A stretch of DNA of 64,000 nucleotides from the NCBI RefSeq assembly GCF_002812955.1, contig NZ_PFXK01000009.1, positions 62,001-126,000 on the forward strand, given 5' to 3'. Of this stretch, positions 57,361-64,000 are shown piece by piece (the first letter of the stretch is position 1; every line of letters starts with the position of its first letter). Origin of the DNA: Vibrio sp. HA2012. Lineage in GTDB: Bacteria > Pseudomonadota > Gammaproteobacteria > Enterobacterales > Vibrionaceae. Below the pieces are notes generated by a model that worked only from the letters and a program-made list of their open reading frames with translations, searched no databases and had not been told where the DNA came from. The translations under genes and the position numbers were made by a program.

Positions 57361-58650
57361 TTGTTTGACCGTTATGAAGCCGGTGAACAGGCTATTCTTG
57401 TTCATATCAACTTTACGCAAGAGGGTGAGTGGGAAGATCTAAGCGAATTTGAGATGCTGGTCTCTTCTGCCGGAGTCAATACGCTGCAGGTTATCACTGG
57501 CAGCAGACAGGCTCCGCACCCTAAATACTACGTCGGAGAAGGCAAAGCCGAAGAGATTGCACTGGCTGTGCAGTCTGCTGGTGCTGAAATAGTGATCTTC
57601 AATCACGCCCTCTCTCCCGCCCAGGAAAGAAATCTAGAGAAGCTTTGTGAATGTCGGGTTGTGGACCGTACCGGTTTGATCCTGGATATTTTTGCTCAGC
57701 GTGCGCGTACCCATGAAGGTAAATTACAGGTTGAACTGGCACAGCTTCGTCATCTTTCTACGCGTCTGATTCGGGGTTGGACTCACCTTGAAAGACAAAA
57801 AGGTGGTATTGGTCTGCGTGGGCCGGGGGAAACCCAGCTTGAGACGGACCGACGTTTGTTGCGTGACAGAATTAAGGCGATTTTGCGCCGTCTGGAAAAA
57901 GTTGCCAAACAACGTGAACAGGGTAGACGGGCAAGAAACCGGGCAGAAATACCAACCATTTCTCTGGTTGGCTATACTAACGCCGGTAAGTCCACACTGT
58001 TTAACCGTATTACCGAAGCGGGGGTTTACGCCGCTGATCAGTTATTTGCCACTCTCGACCCGACATTACGTAAGATTGAGCTGGATGATGTTGGCTCTGC
58101 TATTCTTGCTGATACGGTAGGGTTTATTCGTCATCTGCCTCATGATCTGGTTGCTGCATTTAAAGCAACCTTACAGGAAACACAAGAAGCCGATATTCTG
58201 TTACATGTTGTAGATGCCAGTGACGACCGTTTTCGTGAAAATATAGAGGCGGTTGATATTGTACTGGAAGAGATTGAAGCAAATGAAGTGCCTTCTTTGC
58301 TGATTATGAATAAGATTGATAATCTTGAAGGACAAAGACCACGTATCGAACGGGACGATGAAGGGGTTCCCCGAACGGTATGGGTATCGGCAATGGAAGG
58401 GATTGGTATTGATCTTCTGTTTCAGGCATTGACGGAGCGTCTGGCCAGTCAGATAGTTCATTACCGTCTCAGAATCCCGCCTCAGTATCAGGGGCGTTTG
58501 CGCAGTTTATTCTTTGAAATGAGGTGTATTCAGTTTGAAGAATATGATCAAGATGGTAACTTATTGATCGATATCCGAATGCAACAAGTCGATTGGTCTA
58601 GACTTGAGAAAAGAGAAGGGGCAGTTCTGGGTGACTTTATCGTTCACTGA
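57361..58650 (+). CDS. hflX: ribosome-associated GTPase HflX
   Basis: A 429-residue Obg-HflX family GTPase that splits stalled or heat-damaged ribosomes. The N-terminal domain has HPKYYVGEGKAEEIA; the G domain starts at about 195 with GYTNAGKSTLF, DTVGFIRHLP and NKID. It begins with TTG, with GAGGAG 8 nt upstream; FDRYEAGEQAILVH after it matches the E. coli N-terminus. Between hfq and hflK as in E. coli. Confidence 0.97.
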   Translation: MFDRYEAGEQAILVHINFTQEGEWEDLSEFEMLVSSAGVNTLQVITGSRQAPHPKYYVGEGKAEEIALAVQSAGAEIVIFNHALSPAQERNLEKLCECRVVDRTGLILDIFAQRARTHEGKLQVELAQLRHLSTRLIRGWTHLERQKGGIGLRGPGETQLETDRRLLRDRIKAILRRLEKVAKQREQGRRARNRAEIPTISLVGYTNAGKSTLFNRITEAGVYAADQLFATLDPTLRKIELDDVGSAILADTVGFIRHLPHDLVAAFKATLQETQEADILLHVVDASDDRFRENIEAVDIVLEEIEANEVPSLLIMNKIDNLEGQRPRIERDDEGVPRTVWVSAMEGIGIDLLFQALTERLASQIVHYRLRIPPQYQGRLRSLFFEMRCIQFEEYDQDGNLLIDIRMQQVDWSRLEKREGAVLGDFIVH

Positions 58651-58695
58651 AGGGCTGCTACAGTATAACGTCATATCTAATGATGGAGCTTTCTA

Positions 58696-59880
58696 ATGGC
58701 GTGGAATGAGCCTGGTAATAATAACGGCAATAATGGTCGCGATAATGACCCTTGGGGGAATAACAATAATCGCGGTGGCCGAGATCAAGGTCCGCCAGAC
58801 TTAGACGAAGTATTCAGCAAACTGAGTCAAAAGCTGGGGGGAAGATTTGGTAAAAAAGGTGGTACACCTTCGTTTGGTACGGGCAGTACTATAGGGCTGG
58901 GATTGATTGTTGTTGTCTTGGCGGCCATTTGGGTCTTCTCCGGTTTTTATACCATTGGAGAAGCGGAGAAAGGTGTGGTACTTCGTTTAGGTAAATATCA
59001 CCATACCGTAGATCCTGGCCTGAACTGGCGACCTCGTTTTATCGATGAAGTAACAACGGTTAACGTACAACGTATCCAGCAGCTTAAGGCCAGTGGCCTG
59101 ATGCTGACTAAAGATGAAAATGTGGTTACCGTCGAGATGGTGGTTCAGTACCGTGTGGCTGACCCGTACAAGTATCTGTTCCGTGTGACCAATGCAGATG
59201 ATAGCTTACGTCAGGCAACCGATTCGGCCTTACGCGCCGTTATTGGTGACTCGCTGATGGATAATATCCTGACCAGTGGTCGTCAGATTATTCGTCAGAG
59301 TACTCAGGTGGAACTGAATAATATCATTGATAACTATGATATGGGGCTGGTAGTTGTCGATGTGACTTTCCAGTCGGCTCGTCCACCAGAGCAGGTAAAA
59401 GATGCATTTGATGATGCTATTGCAGCTCGTGAGGATGAAGAGCGTTATATCCGTGAAGCGGAAGCTTATAAAAATGAAATCCTTCCTAAAGCAACGGGTC
59501 GTGCTGAACGTCTGAAGAAAGAAGCTCAAGGGTATAGTGAACGTACGGTAAATGAAGCTCAGGGGCAGGTTGCACAATTTGAGAAATTGCTTCCGGAGTA
59601 TCAGGCCGCGCCTGAAGTTACCCGTAATCGTTTGTATCTGGATACTATGGAGGCGGTTTATTCCCGTTCTTCTAAGGTATTGATTGATTCTGAATCCAGC
59701 GGCAATCTGCTTTATTTGCCAATTGATAAGCTGGCAGGGCAGGCTGCGGGGGATGTTCCGAGTAAACGTGAGGCAAAATCTACAGCGGCTTATGATCAGA
59801 TTGAGCTGGATTCTCAGGGGACAAACTCTCAGACCAGTTCTTCATCTCGTACCACTAACACTCGTCAAGGGAGATATTAA
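58696..59880 (+). CDS. hflK: FtsH protease modulator HflK
   Basis: A 394-residue SPFH/band-7 membrane protein that with HflC forms a large periplasmic vault around FtsH. A Gly/Asn-rich cytoplasmic N-terminus (residues 1-60) precedes a transmembrane helix (about 66-90), the SPFH domain (TIGEAEKGVVLRLGKY) and a coiled-coil C-terminus ending in a Ser/Thr-rich tail. Two nucleotides separate its stop from hflC. Confidence 0.97.
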   Translation: MAWNEPGNNNGNNGRDNDPWGNNNNRGGRDQGPPDLDEVFSKLSQKLGGRFGKKGGTPSFGTGSTIGLGLIVVVLAAIWVFSGFYTIGEAEKGVVLRLGKYHHTVDPGLNWRPRFIDEVTTVNVQRIQQLKASGLMLTKDENVVTVEMVVQYRVADPYKYLFRVTNADDSLRQATDSALRAVIGDSLMDNILTSGRQIIRQSTQVELNNIIDNYDMGLVVVDVTFQSARPPEQVKDAFDDAIAAREDEERYIREAEAYKNEILPKATGRAERLKKEAQGYSERTVNEAQGQVAQFEKLLPEYQAAPEVTRNRLYLDTMEAVYSRSSKVLIDSESSGNLLYLPIDKLAGQAAGDVPSKREAKSTAAYDQIELDSQGTNSQTSSSSRTTNTRQGRY

Positions 59881-59882
59881 TA

Positions 59883-60860
59883 ATGCGTAAGTTACTGATC
59901 CCTGTCGTGGTGGTCGCGCTGGTTATCGCACTGATGTCCGTTTTTGTGATCCCTGAAGGTGAGCGTGGTTTTGTTATCCGCTTTGGACGGGTACTAAAAG
60001 ATGATAGTGGTATCTCCAAAGTTTATGAGCCAGGCGTGCACGTCAAGTTCCCAATGTTTGACCGTGTAAAAACTCTGGATGCTCGTATTCAGACAATGGA
60101 TGGTCGCGCAGACCGTTTTGTTACATCCGAGAAGAAAGACGTTATTATTGACTCTTATGTCAAATGGCGTATTGAAGATTTTGGTAAGTACTATGTCGCT
60201 ACCGATGGTGGTGATGTTGGTAGAGCACAATTACTTCTGGAGCGTAAAGTAACGGATGTGCTTCGTTCAGAAATCGGTTCTCGTGAAATCAAGCAAATAG
60301 TCTCTGGTCCACGTAACAATGAGGTACAGGTTACGATTGGTAGTGATGTCCCTGAAACCGAAGCGGTCAGAAAGGCGCTGGAAATTGACGGTGAACGTGA
60401 CAAGATCATGGAAAATGTTCTGGCAGATACCCGAATCAGTGCTATGAAAGACCTTGGGGTGCGAGTTGTTGATTTTCGGATGAAACAGATCAACTTGCCG
60501 GATGAAATCAGTGAATCCATTTATAAGCGCATGCGAGCGGAACGAGAAACTGTTGCGCGTAAACACCGTTCTCAGGGACGAGAAAAAGCAGAGATTATTC
60601 GTGCTCAGGCTGAACTGGAAGTGGCAACAGTACTGGCGGAAGCGGATAAGACAGCTCGGGTTACCCGAGGGGAAGCTGATGCAGAAGCAGCAGCAATCTA
60701 CTCTGAAGCTTATAACAAGGATCCTGAGTTTTTCAGTTTCCTGCGTTCGCTGAGAGCGTATGAAAAATCATTCAGCAGTAAGAGTGATATCCTGGTTCTT
60801 GATCCGAACAGCGATTTCTTTAAATACATGAAGGACGCTAAAGGCAAACGGACTAAGTAA
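59883..60860 (+). CDS. hflC: FtsH protease modulator HflC
   Basis: A 325-residue partner of HflK. N-terminal anchor (about 4-21), SPFH domain starting VIPEGERGFVIRFGRV, and an Ala/Glu-rich coiled coil (about 220-275) with REKAEIIRAQAELEVATV, ending in the FFKYMKDAKGK segment. Two stem-loops with U runs follow. Confidence 0.97.
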   Translation: MRKLLIPVVVVALVIALMSVFVIPEGERGFVIRFGRVLKDDSGISKVYEPGVHVKFPMFDRVKTLDARIQTMDGRADRFVTSEKKDVIIDSYVKWRIEDFGKYYVATDGGDVGRAQLLLERKVTDVLRSEIGSREIKQIVSGPRNNEVQVTIGSDVPETEAVRKALEIDGERDKIMENVLADTRISAMKDLGVRVVDFRMKQINLPDEISESIYKRMRAERETVARKHRSQGREKAEIIRAQAELEVATVLAEADKTARVTRGEADAEAAAIYSEAYNKDPEFFSFLRSLRAYEKSFSSKSDILVLDPNSDFFKYMKDAKGKRTK

Positions 60861-60880
60861 CCGAAAACGGTATTTTTTGC
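60861..60880 (+). terminator. short terminator directly after hflC
   Basis: ACCG-AAAA-CGGT followed by ATTTTTTG, starting at the first base after the hflC stop. The 4-bp stem is weak; it likely works together with the stronger hairpin 10 nt downstream. Confidence 0.5.
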
Positions 60881-60889
60881 TTATATATA

Positions 60890-60916
60890 AAGGCTCCTGT
60901 TACGGAGCCTTTTTTA
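60890..60916. terminator. main terminator between hflC and DUF2065 gene
   Basis: AAGGCTCC (60891-60898) pairs with GGAGCCTT (60905-60912) around a 6-nt loop, followed by TTTT. An A/T pair extends the stem. The reverse strand has GGAGCCTTTATATA, so it may also serve the convergent DUF2065 gene. Confidence 0.88.
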
Positions 60917-60951
60917 TTGGGCTAATACGGTTGACTCTGGACGGGACACAG

Positions 60952-61137
60952 TCAGGATACCATATAGGCAATAACAAGCCCGGCAACGACGAGACAGCCA
61001 CCAATTCGTCTAATATCATTATTGGGCTGTCTGCTCAGTTGCGAGATCATTTTTCTCCAGCCATCGGGAGCAATAAGAGGGCCAATTCCTTCGACAATCA
61101 GGAGCAGACCGAGTGCAAGCCAGACAGAATCTGTCAT
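60952..61137 (-). CDS. yjeT: DUF2065 inner-membrane protein (YjeT family)
   Basis: A 61-residue protein with two hydrophobic helices separated by a short loop: SVWLALGLLLIVEGIGPLIAP and IGGCLVVAGLVIAYMV. It matches E. coli YjeT in length and in the WLAL...EG.GP...W.KMIS...RR.GG pattern. Function unknown. In E. coli yjeT lies between hflC and purA on their strand; here it occupies the same place but is on the opposite strand. Confidence 0.88.
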   Translation of the reverse strand: MTDSVWLALGLLLIVEGIGPLIAPDGWRKMISQLSRQPNNDIRRIGGCLVVAGLVIAYMVS

Positions 61138-61264
61138 ATTTCATTCCACAAGACTAAGAACAGAGCAATATTGTCTGATTATTTATGAGGATAGGCAAAT
61201 AGGATATCGTATGCTCAAAAAATGACTGCAAGATGATGGTTAAGGTGCTAGAATCCATTTTTAA

Positions 61265-62587
<1,323 letters not shown>

Positions 62588-62610
62588 TGCTTTTATCTGA
62601 TTAGAATCCC

Positions 62611-62640
62611 AAAAAACCGGCCTTGATGCCGGTTTTTTTT
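62611..62640 (+). terminator. intrinsic terminator after purA
   Basis: AAAAAACCGGC pairs with GCCGGTTTTTT around CTTGAT (11-bp stem, 6-nt loop), with further T residues after it. About 25 nt past the purA stop. Confidence 0.93.
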
Positions 62641-62718
62641 CGCCCGGAAGAAATGATCCTGAAAGATCTTTTGGGATCAATATGGCAAAATATTGCCTCA
62701 CACCGGTTATTTTTTGGC

Positions 62719-62745
62719 TAAAGTAGAGACAAAAATTGCCGATAC
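62719..62745 (+). promoter_or_regulatory. sigma-28 (FliA) promoter of motX
   Basis: TAAAGTAG (62719-62726), an 11-bp spacer and GCCGATAC (62738-62745) match the flagellar sigma-28 consensus TAAAGTTT-n11-GCCGATAA at 13 of 16 positions. It lies 30 bp before the motX ATG. Late flagellar class control of motX is known in vibrios. Confidence 0.85.
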
Positions 62746-62775
62746 AAAAGCACGGTATGAAAAAAGAGAGCGGGT

Positions 62776-63411
62776 ATGAAGCTGAAAGCTGTAGCCGCTT
62801 CGATGATATTGTTACTGCATTCACCATTTACTCGTGCTGAGTTACCCGAGGTTGGTGAACCGGTACCTATATACACCGAAGCTGAGCTGATTAATCTGAT
62901 AGATAACAATAAGCATCTGGAAAGAGTAAAAGCCGATAACTGTCAACTGGTGGAAGATATCGTTGCCCGTGCAACGCGTATTAGCTTACCTGCTTATGAA
63001 TTCCTCTATGGTGATATGCTTGCATGGGGAGTCTGTGTTGATCAGGATGTCGAACTGGGTCTCTACTATATGGAAAATGCAGCTCATCAGGGTTTACCCT
63101 CGGCACTGGAGCAGCTCGGACGTTACTATTCGCGTGGAACTTTGGTTCAGCAGGATAAAGAACGTGCAATTCCTTACCTGCGGGAAGCGGCAGCAATGGG
63201 TAATCTGAATGCCCGAATTCATTTGGCTGAACTGCTTTTACGTGATTATGGCAGCCCTCTGGATTATGAAGATGCTTACCGCTGGCTGTATAACTCGGTT
63301 ACCGCAGATCAGAGAAAACATAAACGAATTAGTGTCCTGCGCCATGGTCTGGAACAGAGAATGCCACAGAATATTATTGCCAGAGCTAAGCGGAGAGATG
63401 TGTTCTGGTAA
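62776..63411 (+). CDS. motX: sodium-driven polar flagellar motor protein MotX
   Basis: A 211-residue periplasmic component of the T ring of Vibrio flagella, which with MotY recruits the PomAB stator. A signal peptide ends near TRA (about residue 20). Two Sel1-like repeats are visible (DVELGLYYMENAAHQGLPSALEQLG and the following KERAIPYLREAAAMGNLNARIHLAELL segment). Cysteines in ADNCQLV and WGVCVD may form a disulfide. Expressed from a sigma-28 promoter and followed by its own terminator. Confidence 0.95.
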   Translation: MKLKAVAASMILLLHSPFTRAELPEVGEPVPIYTEAELINLIDNNKHLERVKADNCQLVEDIVARATRISLPAYEFLYGDMLAWGVCVDQDVELGLYYMENAAHQGLPSALEQLGRYYSRGTLVQQDKERAIPYLREAAAMGNLNARIHLAELLLRDYGSPLDYEDAYRWLYNSVTADQRKHKRISVLRHGLEQRMPQNIIARAKRRDVFW

Positions 63412-63439
63412 GCTTGTACATGCCTGCTGCATATAAACC

Positions 63440-63480
63440 ATACCTGAACGCCTCACATATGTGGGGCGTTGGTATTTTTA
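63440..63480 (+). terminator. intrinsic terminator after motX
   Basis: ATACC-TG-AACGCC at 63440-63452 pairs with GGCGTT-GGTAT at 63465-63475, with an inner CAC/GTG and an ATAT loop, then TTTTTA. A strong two-part stem ending the motX unit before rnr. Confidence 0.88.
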
Positions 63481-63545
63481 ATTACTTATTTTAGATGGAG
63501 TTCTATATACTTACATTATTCACCCTTCTTTAAGCAGGTTTACTT

Positions 63546-64000
63546 ATGTCTGAACCGACGAGTCCGGATCCTTTTGCCGAGCGCGAATCCGAAAAGTACG
63601 ATAATCCTATCCCCAGTCGAGAATTTATTCTTGATTTTCTGACCCAGGCCAATGTGCCGATGAATCGAAATGATCTGTTCGAAGCACTGGAACTATCAGG
63701 TGAGGAACAGTATGAAGGCCTTCGTCGCCGCCTTAGAGCGATGGAGAGAGATGGTCAGTTAGTCTTTACCCGTCGCCAGTGTTATGCACTTCCAGATAAG
63801 CTGGAGATGGTTAAAGGTTATGTTATCGGTCATAAAGACGGGCATGGCTGGGTAAGGCCGGAAGGCAGTCTGAATAAAGATAATGATCTTCTGCTGCCTC
63901 ATCATCAGATGCGGACAATCATTCATGGTGATTATGTTCTGGTTCAGCCTGTGGGACAGGATAAACGAGGACGCAAGGAAGGGCGTCTAGTCCGGGTTCT
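63546..64000 (+). CDS. rnr: ribonuclease R, N-terminal part (runs off window)
   Basis: The first 151 codons of an RNase II-family 3'-5' exoribonuclease able to degrade structured RNA. The N-terminal helix-turn-helix region (REFILDFLTQANVPMNRNDLFEAL) and the start of the cold-shock domain (KGYVIGHKDGHGWVRPEG) are clear RNase R features. In E. coli rnr also follows purA (with nsrR between); nsrR is not between them here, motX is. The catalytic RNB domain is beyond the window. Confidence 0.95.
   Translation, partial: MSEPTSPDPFAERESEKYDNPIPSREFILDFLTQANVPMNRNDLFEALELSGEEQYEGLRRRLRAMERDGQLVFTRRQCYALPDKLEMVKGYVIGHKDGHGWVRPEGSLNKDNDLLLPHHQMRTIIHGDYVLVQPVGQDKRGRKEGRLVRV

Overview
The window looks like a chromosomal backbone segment from a Vibrionaceae bacterium, most likely a Vibrio or close relative. 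Pointers are a MotX gene for a sodium-driven polar flagellar motor, a hybrid peroxiredoxin-glutaredoxin gene divergent from oxyR, the order pilMNOPQ-aroK-aroB-damX-dam-rpe-gph-trpS-pabA-astCAD, and a duplicated tRNA-Gly/tRNA-fMet array. No prophage, insertion sequence, integron, CRISPR array or toxin-antitoxin pair was seen. The assignment to family is from gene content and order only; species cannot be read from the sequence.

Layout. (1) 1-7860, minus strand: a tightly coupled lipopolysaccharide operon reading hldD-lpxM-waaF-acyltransferase-waaL-glycosyltransferase-waaA, with most junctions overlapping by 1-8 nt. Its middle part (about 1.6-4.9 kb) is visibly AT-richer and carries the strain-variable functions. 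(2) 8.0-19.7 kb: a TetR regulator, envC, gpmI, a YibN-like rhodanese, secB-gpsA-cysE, a MATE transporter, a stand-alone lipoamide-dehydrogenase-like flavoprotein, and the prx-grx/oxyR divergent pair with a near-complete OxyR operator. (3) 19.8-33.6 kb: mrcA (PBP1A) divergent from pilMNOPQ, then aroK-aroB-damX-dam-rpe-gph-trpS. (4) 33.7-38.4 kb: pabA and the arginine succinyltransferase genes astC, astA, astD. (5) 38.4-48.3 kb: the EF-P set (epmB, efp, epmA) around frdABCD, then a DASS anion transporter, psd and rsgA. (6) 48.4-50.5 kb: orn, a seven-unit tRNA/tRNA-like array, and a 588-bp gene-free AT-rich stretch with two perfect inverted DnaA boxes. (7) 50.5-64 kb: queG, tsaE-amiB-mutL-miaA-hfq-hflX-hflK-hflC, a reversed DUF2065 gene, purA, motX with a textbook sigma-28 promoter, and the start of rnr.

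Most genes are housekeeping and confidently named. The most interesting material is around 49.1-50.5 kb. Two tRNA-Gly-like units have lost a normal T arm and carry a GUU anticodon loop, yet keep base pairing in the other stems and hold an inserted hairpin in both copies. The stretch that follows sits exactly where E. coli carries datA, the DnaA-binding locus between the glyVXY tRNAs and queG, and it contains consensus DnaA boxes. Functional meaning for both is inference.
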